From: an uncultured Chelatococcus sp.
GTDB taxonomy: Bacteria > Pseudomonadota > Alphaproteobacteria > Rhizobiales > Beijerinckiaceae
Direction: 5' to 3'
DNA: 34,957 nt
Assembly (NCBI GenBank): GCA_937863995.1
Contig: CALMIK010000023.1
Coordinates: 1-34,957 of the forward strand
The translations under genes were made by a program, and so were the position numbers. Within the stretch, counting starts at the first letter, position 1, and each line of letters begins with the position of its first letter. Under the pieces are notes generated by a model, which searched no databases, had not been told where the DNA came from, and worked only from the letters and a program-made list of their open reading frames with translations. Positions 7,577 through 15,090 of this stretch are shown piece after piece.

Positions 7577-10500
7577 CGATGACGGCCGGACAGGCGCTTC
7601 CCCTGACGCAGGCTCAGGAAGGTTTATGGTTCGCGCAGCGGCTCGATCCGGAAAACCCGATCCTCAACACCGGCCAGATCGTCACGCTGCGCGGCCCGCT
7701 CGACCGCGCAGCCTTCACGGCCGCCGTGGAACAGGCGCTCAATGAGGCGCCAGCGCTGACCGTGCGCTTCTCGGAAGGGCCGGACGGGGCGGAGCAGATC
7801 GTCGGTGGCCATGTATTTTTCCGGCTTAATATCGTCGATCTGACGGGCGAAGCCGACCCGCTGCGGTCGGCTCACGACTTCATCGACCGCGACATGGCGC
7901 GCCCGCGCGACCCCACCTGCGATCCGCTCGCCACCGAGGAGCTGCTGATCCTGGGGCCAGAGCTGCACGTGTGGAACCAGAACATCCACCACCTCGTCAT
8001 CGACGGCTACGGCACATCGCTGCTCAACCGGCGCATCGCGGCGCTTTATAATGAAACCGTGACCGGCGTTCCCGATGCCGGCACCGCCTTCGGCTCTTTC
8101 GCCGAGCTGCTTGCCGAGGATGCCGCCTATCGCGGCAGCGAGCGCGAGGCCAAGGAACGCGCCTACTGGAACGAGCTTTTCGCCGACCGGCCGCAGGTGA
8201 TCGGCATTGCGCAAGGTGAAGCGACGAGCGCTCACACGTTTCACCGCTTTACGCTCGACTTCGGCCCGGCGGTGACGCGGGCCGTCACGGCGCGGGCGCA
8301 CGCGGCAGGGCTGGCGTGGCCGGACCTCGTCACCACCATCGCCGGGGCGTTCGTCGCCCGCCACGCCGGTTCAGCGGAAACCGTCATCGGTGTGCCGCAC
8401 ATGGGCCGTTTCGGATCGGTGGCGGCACGCGTCCCCGCCATGGTCATGAACGTGCTGCCGCTGCGGCTCGCCATCGACGAGGATGCGCCGCTCGACACGC
8501 TGGCGGCGGGCGTCTCGCGCCAGCTCACGCGGGGCCGCCGCTTCGGGCGCTACCGCAGCGAGCAGCTGCGCCGCGATCTCGGGCTCGTCGGTGGCGAGCG
8601 CCGGCTTTACGGCCCGCTCGTCAACATCATGCCCTTCGACATGCCCTTCGCGCTGCATGGCATCGACTCCGACCTGAGAGTGCCGGGAGCGGGAGCGGTC
8701 GACGACATCACCTTCACCGTGCGCGCCGACGGCGCGGGCGAGACGATGCGGCTGGAGCTCGATACCAACCCGGCGCTCTATTCGCTCGAGCGCACGCGCC
8801 AGCTCGGGCACCGGTTCGTCGCCTTCCTGGAAGCGGCGAGCGGCAACGAACGGCTGGCGGACACGCCAACGCTCTCCCCCGACGAGGCGGCGCAATGGCG
8901 CGGCGTCCAGACTGCCGCCGATCATGCGGTCGAGGACACGACCCTCGCGGCGCTTCTGGCGAGGCGTGCGGCGGCACAGCCGGATGCGCCGGCGCTCATT
9001 GATGGCGACGTGCGCCTCACCTACGCCGAACTCGAACGCGAGACGTCGCGCTTCGCCCGCCAGCTTCGATTAGCCGGCGTAAGACATGGCGATGTCGTGG
9101 CCGTCGCCCTGCCGCGTTCGCGCCATCTCGTTCTGGCGCTGCTCGCGAGCGTGCGCATCGGCGCGGCCTACCTGCCGCTCGACCCCGATCATCCGCGCGA
9201 GCGTATCGCGCGCATCGTCGAATCCGCCCGCCCGCGCGTCATCGTCACCACGCGCGAAGCCAGCGCCGCCCTGCCCGACGGTGCGCCGCTGCTGATCGTC
9301 GGCGGCGGTGACGACAGTTCCGACATGTCGGCATCGCCGTTCATCGATCCGACGCCGACCGACGCCGCCTACATCATTTACACATCCGGCTCGACCGGCG
9401 CGCCCAAGGGCGTGGTGATCGAGCACCGCGCCATCGTCAACCGGCTGCTGTGGATGGGCGAGCACTATCGCATCGGTGTAGGCGACCGCATTCTGCTGAA
9501 GACGCCGGCGACGTTCGACGTGTCGGTGTGGGAGTTCTTCTTGCCGTTCATCACCGGGGCGGCGCTCGTCATCGCCCCGCCGGAGGCGCACAAGGACCCG
9601 CAGGCGCTGGCGCGGCTGGTGCGCGCACACGCCGTCACCACGATGCATTTCGTGCCTTCCATGCTGGCGCTCTTCCTCGACGAGCCGCAGGCGCGCGGCC
9701 TTTCGATTCCCCGCGTGTTCGTCAGTGGCGAGGAACTGCCCGCCGACCTGCGCGACCGGTTTCATACGCTGATCGACGGGGAACTGCACAACCTCTACGG
9801 CCCCACGGAAGCGGCGGTGGACGTCAGCTACTGGCCCGCCTCGCGCGCGGACCGCAGCCGGCCCGTGCCCATCGGCCACCCGGTGTGGAACACACGCCTT
9901 TATGTGCTCGACGCCCGCCTGCGTCCCGTGCCAGCGGGGGTCACAGGCGAGCTTTACCTCGCCGGGCGGCAACTGGCGCGCGGTTATCTCGGCCAGCCGG
10001 AACTGACGGCGGAACGTTTCGTGCCGGATCCATTTTTTGCCGGCGAAAGAATGTACCGCACCGGTGATCTCGCGCGTCTCAACGACGATGGCGCGGTCGT
10101 CTATCTGGGTCGCACCGATCATCAGGTGAAGCTGCGCGGCCTGCGCATCGAGCTTGGCGAAATCGAGACGGCGCTCATGGGAGCCGGCACGTTGGCGCAG
10201 GCCGTGGTCGACGCGCGCGACGACGGAACCGGCAGCAAACGCCTCGTGGCTTATGTGGTGGCGAAAGAAGGAAGCGCCGTCGATCCGGCCGAGCTGCGCG
10301 CCCATGTGGCGTCGCGCGTGCCCGATTACATGGTGCCGTCCGCCTTCGTGGCCCTCGACCGGCTGCCGCTTTCCGCCAACGGCAAGCTCGACCGCAAGGC
10401 GCTGCCCGCGCCGAGCTTCGCCGCGACCTTGGGCCGCCCGCCCGAGACCGAAACGGAACGGCGCGTGGCCGCGCTCTTCGCGGATTGCCTGCGGATCGAG

Positions 10501-11502
10501 ACCGCAACCATCGCGGCGGATGACGACTTTTTCGCGCTCGGCGGCCATTCGCTGCTGGCGGCAAAGCTGCTCAAGCTGTTGCGCGACACGTGGGGCCAGG
10601 ACCTGCTCGGGCTCGGCGTGATCTTCACCGATCCGACCGTGGCGCGGCTCGCAGCGCGCATCGACACGGCACGCGCCGCAACGGGGGCGCGGTCGGTGGC
10701 CGACGACGAGGGGCTGGCGCCGCTCATTCGGCTCAATAATGGCGACGACGCTTCGGCGCTGTTCTGCATCCACCCGGCCGGCGGCATTTCCTGGTGCTAC
10801 GCCGGGTTGGCGCGAGCGCTCGCGCCCGGTCATGGCGTCTACGGCATTCAGGCGCGCGGCCTCGACGCAGCCGCCGCCGAACCCGAGAGCATCGACGCGC
10901 TGGCCGCCGACTACATCGGCCTGATCCGGCAGGTGCATCCACGCGGGCCGATCCACCTCGCCGGATGGTCGGTTGGCGGCATCATTGCCCACGCCATGGC
11001 CGTGCAGCTCGCGGAGGCGGGTGCGCCGACCGGCATGCTCGCCCTGCTCGACGCCTATCCGAGCGACAGCTGGCGCGAACAGACCGACCCCTCCGAGGAC
11101 GTCGCCCTCAAGGCGCTGGTGCAGATCGCCGGCAGCGACGTTTCGGAACTGGGCGGCGGCGAACTCACGCGCGAGCGGGTGATGCGCTTCCTGCGCGATA
11201 TCGGCAACCCGCTCGGCCTGCTGTCCGACGCGGCGCTGACGGGCGTGCTGAACGTGGTCGCCGCCAACAACCGGCTGGTGCGCCGCCACCGGCACGGACG
11301 CTTCCCCGGCACTGCTCTTTACTTCCGCGCCGCGCTCGACCACGCGGGAACCAGCCTCACGCCGCAATTGTGGGCGCCGTATATCGGCGCGCTCGACATT
11401 CACGACGTGCCATCGCTCCATGCGCACCTGACCGGAAGCGAGGCCACGGCTCTTATCGCGCCGGTCATTGCGCGAGCGCTGCGCGACCGGCACATTATAT
11501 AA
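7573..11502 (+). CDS. entF: Serine-activating nonribosomal peptide synthetase, C-A-PCP-TE (EntF-like)
   Basis: A 1309-residue single-module synthetase (EntF is about 1293). Domains in order: condensation, about residues 5-430, with HHLVIDG at 139-145; adenylation, about 455-960, with YTSGSTGAPKG from residue 603, YRTGD and a late GKLDRKAL lysine; peptidyl carrier with the phosphopantetheine Ser993 in LGGHSLL; thioesterase with the nucleophile Ser1133 in GWSVGG, an Asp in LLDAYP and a late His in SLHAHL. Read against EntF, the pocket residues appear as D-V-W-H-F-S-L-V (FDVSVWEFF, TTMHFVPSM, VFVSGEE, LHNLYGPTEAAVDV), the EntF serine code. It should join dihydroxybenzoate to L-serine, and the single-module plus thioesterase design fits iterative trilactone formation as for enterobactin. 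A linear or dimeric product cannot be excluded. No MbtH-like gene is present. Confidence 0.95.
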   Translation: MTMTAGQALPLTQAQEGLWFAQRLDPENPILNTGQIVTLRGPLDRAAFTAAVEQALNEAPALTVRFSEGPDGAEQIVGGHVFFRLNIVDLTGEADPLRSAHDFIDRDMARPRDPTCDPLATEELLILGPELHVWNQNIHHLVIDGYGTSLLNRRIAALYNETVTGVPDAGTAFGSFAELLAEDAAYRGSEREAKERAYWNELFADRPQVIGIAQGEATSAHTFHRFTLDFGPAVTRAVTARAHAAGLAWPDLVTTIAGAFVARHAGSAETVIGVPHMGRFGSVAARVPAMVMNVLPLRLAIDEDAPLDTLAAGVSRQLTRGRRFGRYRSEQLRRDLGLVGGERRLYGPLVNIMPFDMPFALHGIDSDLRVPGAGAVDDITFTVRADGAGETMRLELDTNPALYSLERTRQLGHRFVAFLEAASGNERLADTPTLSPDEAAQWRGVQTAADHAVEDTTLAALLARRAAAQPDAPALIDGDVRLTYAELERETSRFARQLRLAGVRHGDVVAVALPRSRHLVLALLASVRIGAAYLPLDPDHPRERIARIVESARPRVIVTTREASAALPDGAPLLIVGGGDDSSDMSASPFIDPTPTDAAYIIYTSGSTGAPKGVVIEHRAIVNRLLWMGEHYRIGVGDRILLKTPATFDVSVWEFFLPFITGAALVIAPPEAHKDPQALARLVRAHAVTTMHFVPSMLALFLDEPQARGLSIPRVFVSGEELPADLRDRFHTLIDGELHNLYGPTEAAVDVSYWPASRADRSRPVPIGHPVWNTRLYVLDARLRPVPAGVTGELYLAGRQLARGYLGQPELTAERFVPDPFFAGERMYRTGDLARLNDDGAVVYLGRTDHQVKLRGLRIELGEIETALMGAGTLAQAVVDARDDGTGSKRLVAYVVAKEGSAVDPAELRAHVASRVPDYMVPSAFVALDRLPLSANGKLDRKALPAPSFAATLGRPPETETERRVAALFADCLRIETATIAADDDFFALGGHSLLAAKLLKLLRDTWGQDLLGLGVIFTDPTVARLAARIDTARAATGARSVADDEGLAPLIRLNNGDDASALFCIHPAGGISWCYAGLARALAPGHGVYGIQARGLDAAAAEPESIDALAADYIGLIRQVHPRGPIHLAGWSVGGIIAHAMAVQLAEAGAPTGMLALLDAYPSDSWREQTDPSEDVALKALVQIAGSDVSELGGGELTRERVMRFLRDIGNPLGLLSDAALTGVLNVVAANNRLVRRHRHGRFPGTALYFRAALDHAGTSLTPQLWAPYIGALDIHDVPSLHAHLTGSEATALIAPVIARALRDRHII

Positions 11503-11516
11503 CAAGGATATGCCAT

Positions 11517-12296
11517 ATGCGGGATAACGGCATCGGCGGCAAGATCGCCTTCGTCACGGGCGCCTCGGGCGGCATCGGCGCGGCGGTCGTTCAGGCGCTT
11601 CTCGATGAGGGCGCGATCGTTGTCGCGACGGACTCGAGCGCCGCCGCGCTGGAGAAACTGGCCGCGAACCATGCCGGCGCGCGCCTCGTGACGGCCGCTC
11701 TCGACGTCACTGCTGCCGACGCGGTGTCCGCGCTCGTCGACAGGATCGAGGCCGAGACGGGGCCGATCGACATCCTCGCCAATGTCGCCGGCGTGTTGTC
11801 CACGACGACGGTGGCGGAAACCGACATCGGCGAATGGCAGCGCGTCTTCGCCGTCAACACCACTGGCGTGTTCCTGGTGTCGAAGGCCGTTTCCTCATAC
11901 ATGCAGCAGCGGCTGCGCGGGGCGATCGTCACCGTCAGCTCCAACGCCGCCGGCATTCCGCGCCACGGCATGGCGGCCTATGCGGCCTCCAAGGCGGCGT
12001 CCACCATGTTCACCCGCTGTCTGGGGCTGGAGCTTGCCGCCTTTGGCATCCGCTGCAACATCGTCGCGCCCGGGTCCACCCTCACCCCCATGCAGGAAGC
12101 GATGTGGACGGATGAGAACGGCCCCGCCCGCGTGATCGCAGGATCGCCCGACACGTTCCGCACCGGCATCCCGCTGGGGCGCATCGCCGCGCCCGAGGAC
12201 ATCGCCGACGCCGTTGTCTTCCTGGCCTCCGATCGCGCGCGCCATATCACCATGACGGATCTCTACGTGGACGGCGGCGCGACGCTGCGCGGCTGA
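11517..12296 (+). CDS. entA: 2,3-dihydro-2,3-dihydroxybenzoate dehydrogenase
   Basis: A 259-residue short-chain dehydrogenase that oxidises 2,3-dihydro-2,3-dihydroxybenzoate to 2,3-dihydroxybenzoate with NAD. ATG 11517 is preferred over 11510 because AAGGA (11504-11508) is then eight bases away and the frame matches. It has the TGASGGIG nucleotide-binding loop, NVAGV, a catalytic Ser in VTVSSNAAG and the YAASK Tyr/Lys pair. It also has the PGSTLTPMQ and MTDLYVDGGATLRG C-terminus characteristic of EntA/DhbA. It closes the siderophore operon, 14 bases after the synthetase gene. Cytoplasmic. Confidence 0.95.
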   Translation: MRDNGIGGKIAFVTGASGGIGAAVVQALLDEGAIVVATDSSAAALEKLAANHAGARLVTAALDVTAADAVSALVDRIEAETGPIDILANVAGVLSTTTVAETDIGEWQRVFAVNTTGVFLVSKAVSSYMQQRLRGAIVTVSSNAAGIPRHGMAAYAASKAASTMFTRCLGLELAAFGIRCNIVAPGSTLTPMQEAMWTDENGPARVIAGSPDTFRTGIPLGRIAAPEDIADAVVFLASDRARHITMTDLYVDGGATLRG

Positions 12297-12366
12297 CGGC
12301 GGCGACACTGCATCCATTGCGCCGAAGGCTGCGCAACCTGCAGGTGAGAAAATTTGTTCTTGCGGG

Positions 12367-12391
12367 GGAACCTTCCAGACGCGAGATTGTT
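12367..12391 (+). promoter_or_regulatory. EcfG-type (general stress) promoter candidate
   Basis: GGAAC at 12367-12371 and TGTT at 12388-12391, separated by 16 bases, match the alphaproteobacterial EcfG pattern GGAAC-N16/17-CGTT in eight of nine positions. The start codon of the PRC-barrel gene is 33 bases further on, a normal distance. Genes for small secreted PRC-barrel proteins are frequent members of this regulon, which supports the reading. Confidence 0.5.
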
Positions 12392-12424
12392 CTTTGCATG
12401 TGATCAACCTCACGGGAGATAAAC

Positions 12425-12895
12425 ATGCGCAAACTTGTTATTGCTTCCCTTCTGCTTTCTTCTGCCGTCTTTGCGGTGCCCGCTGTGGCGCAGAACGCGC
12501 CCACGCCTGTAGCGCCCGCCACGCCGGTGACCCCGCCCACAACCGAAACGCGTCCCGCCCCCGTCACGCCCGGAACGCCTGTCGTGGTGGCGCCCATTAC
12601 GGAAGCCAACATCCTCAGCTCGAATCTTATCGGCCTGACGGTTCGCAACGCGGGTAACGAAACGGTTGGCGAAATCAGCGATCTCGTGCTGGGACGCGGC
12701 AACACGCTGACCGGCGTGATCGTGTCGGTGGGCGGCTTCCTGGGTCTTGGCGAGCACTACGCCGTCATCGATCCGGCCACCATCGCGGTGAGCTACAACG
12801 AAGCCGACAAGACGTGGGATGCGCGCGTCAACGCCACGGCGGACGAGCTGAAGGCTGCGCCGGCGTTCAAGTATGAAGGCAAGTTCGCCCGCTAA
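12425..12895 (+). CDS. Secreted PRC-barrel domain protein
   Basis: A 156-residue protein with a clear signal peptide (MRKLVIASLLLSSAVFAVP, cleavage likely after AVAQ at about 22). A Pro/Thr/Val-rich linker of about 35 residues follows, then a PRC-barrel domain from about 65 to 150 (NLIGLTVRNAGNETVGEISDL, VIVSVGGFLGLGEHYAVI). Such periplasmic PRC-barrel proteins are common in Hyphomicrobiales, with roles that are mostly undefined. The start is preceded by GGGAG. It lies 128 bases after entA with its own likely stress promoter, so it is probably not part of the siderophore operon. A repeated intergenic element follows its stop directly. Confidence 0.85.
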   Translation: MRKLVIASLLLSSAVFAVPAVAQNAPTPVAPATPVTPPTTETRPAPVTPGTPVVVAPITEANILSSNLIGLTVRNAGNETVGEISDLVLGRGNTLTGVIVSVGGFLGLGEHYAVIDPATIAVSYNEADKTWDARVNATADELKAAPAFKYEGKFAR

Positions 12896-12933
12896 AGCGT
12901 TTTCCGATTCAACAAAGCCGGGATGCGATCTAA
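12896..12933. repeat. Short copy of an intergenic repeat element
   Basis: The segment opens with AGCG-T-TTTCCGATT (12896-12909) and closes with GGGATGCGATCTAA (12920-12933). Both ends recur, in the same order, in the longer element at 14896-14998, which has extra palindromic sequence between them. It looks like a shortened version of one repeat family. Confidence 0.7.
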
Positions 12934-13046
12934 TACTTGACGCACCAACGGAACCAGACATGATCTGAACGATTAGCCTTCGCCGAACGGAAGGTACCAT
13001 CCGGTTGGCGATCGCGGCGAGCGTCCTCCGCGCTCGTGGCCGCAAG

Positions 13047-13076
13047 CAACGCGCAGCCCGAAACGGCTGCGCGTTG
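13047..13076. terminator. GC-rich hairpin between the PRC-barrel and hydrolase genes
   Basis: A perfect 12-bp stem (CAACGCGCAGCC at 13047-13058, complement at 13065-13076) with a six-base CGAAAC loop. No T-run follows, so termination would be weak or factor-assisted. It could equally be a structured 5' leader of the hydrolase gene. Confidence 0.45.
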
Positions 13077-13170
13077 TTGCGTGTGGGCGGTGGACCGCTG
13101 CTTTTGTCAGGGGTTCGATAAGTATGCGATGATCGTGCATGCTGTGGAAACGTGCCATGGGAACTCCGTC

Positions 13171-13989
13171 ATGACAAAGCTCCTCACCTTCTTGAGCGCC
13201 AACGGTATCGTGCAACACTATGCGCTGCATGATGGCGCGCGCGCGAACACGCCCACTATCGTGTTCGTCAACGCACTCGGCACGGACCTGCGCATCTGGA
13301 ACGCCGTGTTGCCGGCGCTTGCCGGCGCCTACCGGGTGCTGGTCTATGACAAGCGCGGCCACGGGCTTTCCGACACGCCGTCCGGCCCCTATGTCATCGA
13401 CGATTATGTCGACGATCTCATTGCGCTTCTCGACGGCCTCGGTATCGATGACATCGCGCTGGTCGGGCTTTCCATGGGCGGGCTCATCGCGCAGCGCCTC
13501 GCCGTGCGCTTTCCCGAACGCCTGAGAGCGCTGGTGCTGAGCGGCACCGCCGCCCGGATCGGCACCGACGCGACATGGGCCGCCCGCATCGCCGATATCG
13601 AGAACAGCGGCATCGCGGGCGTCGCCGATGCCGTTCTGGAGCGCTGGTTCACGCCCGCCTTCCGCACCGGAGAGGCCGCAGCCCTCGCCGGCTGGCGCAA
13701 CATGCTGACACGCACGCCTGTCGATGGTTATCTCGGCGCCTGCGCCGCTATCCGAACTGCTGACCTGCGCCCAGATGCCCGGCGCATCGGCACGCCGACG
13801 CTCTGCATCGTCGGGGATCATGACGGATCGACGCCTCCCGACGTCGTCCGCGAAACGGCGGTGCTCATTCCCGGCGCCCGCTTCGCCGTCATCGAGAACA
13901 GCGGCCACATCCCGGCCATCGAGCAGCCGGCCGCGCTGCTGGCGCTCCTCGGGCAACATTTTCGCGATGCCGGACTGCCCAATGCCTGA
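13171..13989 (+). CDS. Alpha/beta hydrolase, 3-oxoadipate enol-lactonase-like
   Basis: A 272-residue alpha/beta hydrolase resembling PcaD. ATG 13171 is preferred because the product then begins MTKLLTFLSANGIVQHYALHDG, as in the family; the frame is open further upstream without a good ribosome site. The oxyanion region VFVNALGTDLRIWNAVLPAL, YDKRGHGLSD, the nucleophile elbow GLSMGG, the acid in VGDHDGSTPP and the histidine in NSGHIPAIEQP complete the triad. PcaD opens 3-oxoadipate enol-lactone in the protocatechuate pathway, but no other pca gene is nearby, and the position between a siderophore operon and its transferase leaves the real substrate open. Hydrolase fold certain, substrate not. 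Confidence 0.8.
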   Translation: MTKLLTFLSANGIVQHYALHDGARANTPTIVFVNALGTDLRIWNAVLPALAGAYRVLVYDKRGHGLSDTPSGPYVIDDYVDDLIALLDGLGIDDIALVGLSMGGLIAQRLAVRFPERLRALVLSGTAARIGTDATWAARIADIENSGIAGVADAVLERWFTPAFRTGEAAALAGWRNMLTRTPVDGYLGACAAIRTADLRPDARRIGTPTLCIVGDHDGSTPPDVVRETAVLIPGARFAVIENSGHIPAIEQPAALLALLGQHFRDAGLPNA

Positions 13990-14021
13990 CCCGACCTTGC
14001 CCGCGAAAATGTCCGGATTTG

Positions 14022-14041
14022 CCGGAACGGCGGTCACGGAA
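14022..14041 (-). repeat. Iteron-like 20-bp motif, upstream of entD, copy 1
   Basis: Read on the minus strand this is TTCCGTGACCGCCGTTCCGG, one mismatch from the pattern TTCCGTGACCGNNNTTCCCG that is repeated in the replication origin at 21661-22644. It lies in the gap between the hydrolase stop (13989) and the transferase start (14121). Confidence 0.75.
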
Positions 14042-14066
14042 ACCGTGGCTGACGGCACGAGCATCG

Positions 14067-14086
14067 CGGGAATAACGGTCACGGAA
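14067..14086 (-). repeat. Iteron-like 20-bp motif, upstream of entD, copy 2
   Basis: A perfect match on the minus strand to TTCCGTGACCGNNNTTCCCG (middle bases TTA), 45 bases from copy 1 and in the same orientation. Confidence 0.8.
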
Positions 14087-14120
14087 ACGCTCCCTGCAGA
14101 AAAGCGCGTGGCGAGCGTAG

Positions 14121-14879
14121 ATGTTTTCTTCCATGCCAGGCAATGACTTGACCGCGACCGCGCCGGACCTCGACACCTGCGTCAGCATCAGCATCGCACG
14201 GCTGGAGGAAGCAGGGCCGTTGGGAGATCCCAACAGCCCGAAGCTGGCCGTCCTCGACGATGAGGAACGGGAACGGCGATCACGATTGCGATTCGCCCGC
14301 GACCGAAATCTGTTCGCGTTGGCGCACACCCTGCTGCGCGTTGAGCTGTCGCGCCATGCCGTCATCGCGCCCGCGCAGTGGGCATTCGTGCGCGGACCTC
14401 ATGGCAAGCCGGCGCTCGCACCGGCGCTGATGGCGGCACATGGATTGCATTTCTCGCTGTCGCACGCGGGCGGCGCGGCCGTCTGCGCCGTTACCCGCAT
14501 CGGCGAGGTCGGCGTGGATATCGAGCCGCTGGACAGTTCCATCGACACGAACGCCCTCGCGGCGATCGCGCTCAGCGAAGAGGAGCGGGCCATGACGGCC
14601 GCGCTCGACGCACAGGCGAGGCGGGAGCGCTTTCTGACGCTGTGGACGCTGAAAGAAGCTTATCTGAAAGCGCGTGGGATCGGGCTCACGCAGTCGATGC
14701 GGCAATACACGTTCCAGTTCGGCCATGACGGGCGCAGCCCGCCGCAGCTTGCGCACACGGGAGACGAAGGCGGCTGGGCATTCGACACTTCGGTGCAGGG
14801 GCGGGAAGTCGTGTCGGTGTCGGTCGCGGGTCCGCCAGAGGGCGGTGTGTGTTTCCGTTACCGTTGTTCCCGCGCATGA
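14121..14879 (+). CDS. Sfp/EntD-type 4'-phosphopantetheinyl transferase
   Basis: A 252-residue transferase that should attach the phosphopantetheine arm to the aryl carrier protein (Ser39) and to the synthetase carrier domain (Ser993). The family signatures are all present: GPHGKPAL, the substrate block LHFSLSHAGGAAVCAV, the Mg-binding VGVDIEPLD, and WTLKEAYLKARGIGL. Length agrees with Sfp-type enzymes. The start may be ATG 14121 or ATG 14133; neither has a strong ribosome site. It is separated from the siderophore operon by a PRC-barrel gene and a hydrolase gene. Unusually, iteron-like 20-bp motifs lie on both sides: two upstream in reverse orientation and one inside the last codons (14853-14872). 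Confidence 0.92.
   Translation: MFSSMPGNDLTATAPDLDTCVSISIARLEEAGPLGDPNSPKLAVLDDEERERRSRLRFARDRNLFALAHTLLRVELSRHAVIAPAQWAFVRGPHGKPALAPALMAAHGLHFSLSHAGGAAVCAVTRIGEVGVDIEPLDSSIDTNALAAIALSEEERAMTAALDAQARRERFLTLWTLKEAYLKARGIGLTQSMRQYTFQFGHDGRSPPQLAHTGDEGGWAFDTSVQGREVVSVSVAGPPEGGVCFRYRCSRA
14853..14872 (+). repeat. Iteron-like 20-bp motif inside the end of entD
   Basis: TTCCGTTACCGTTGTTCCCG, one mismatch (T for G in the core) from the origin iteron pattern. It is in plus orientation, opposite to the two copies upstream of the gene, and is used as codons for the last residues (FRYRCSR) of the transferase. Confidence 0.65.
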
Positions 14880-14895
14880 GACACCGGGATGGCTA

Positions 14896-14998
14896 GAGCG
14901 CTTTCCGATTAAATGATGCCATTTAATCGATAGGAACTCGCTCCAAATCAAGATGTTAGATCGCATCCCTGTTTCAACGAAACCGGGATGCGATCTAA
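14896..14998. repeat. Intergenic palindromic repeat element
   Basis: Two nested palindromes. First, CGATTAAAT-N6-ATTTAATCG, with outer GAGCG/CGCTC arms (14896-14942). Second, a perfect 14-bp inverted repeat, TTAGATCGCATCCC (14956-14969) and GGGATGCGATCTAA (14985-14998). The left and right ends match the short copy at 12896-12933. The form is that of a dispersed REP-like element of Hyphomicrobiales genomes. Confidence 0.7.
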
Positions 14999-15003
14999 TA
15001 AAA

Positions 15004-15028
15004 AAGGCGGACCCTTCAGGTCCGCCTT
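15004..15028 (-). terminator. Rho-independent terminator of the ald-DUF779-adh operon
   Basis: Read on the minus strand: a 10-bp stem AAGGCGGACC / GGTCCGCCTT with a five-base loop, running into a T-tract (complement of the A-run at 14999-15005). It sits about 60 bases beyond the alcohol dehydrogenase stop. Confidence 0.9.
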
Positions 15029-15090
15029 CAACGTTTCATCACGCGGGAGAATGGGCACGGTGGCTATGCGCCACCGCTACCCTGCTCCGC

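Noticed and set aside
9070..11505. 811-codon minus-strand frame
   Set aside because: Antisense to the synthetase gene, whose domains are unmistakable.
15001..15028. tRNA or small RNA gene considered from the strong hairpin
   Set aside because: It is a simple terminator: single stem and T-tract; no cloverleaf. No tRNA or rRNA was seen in the window.
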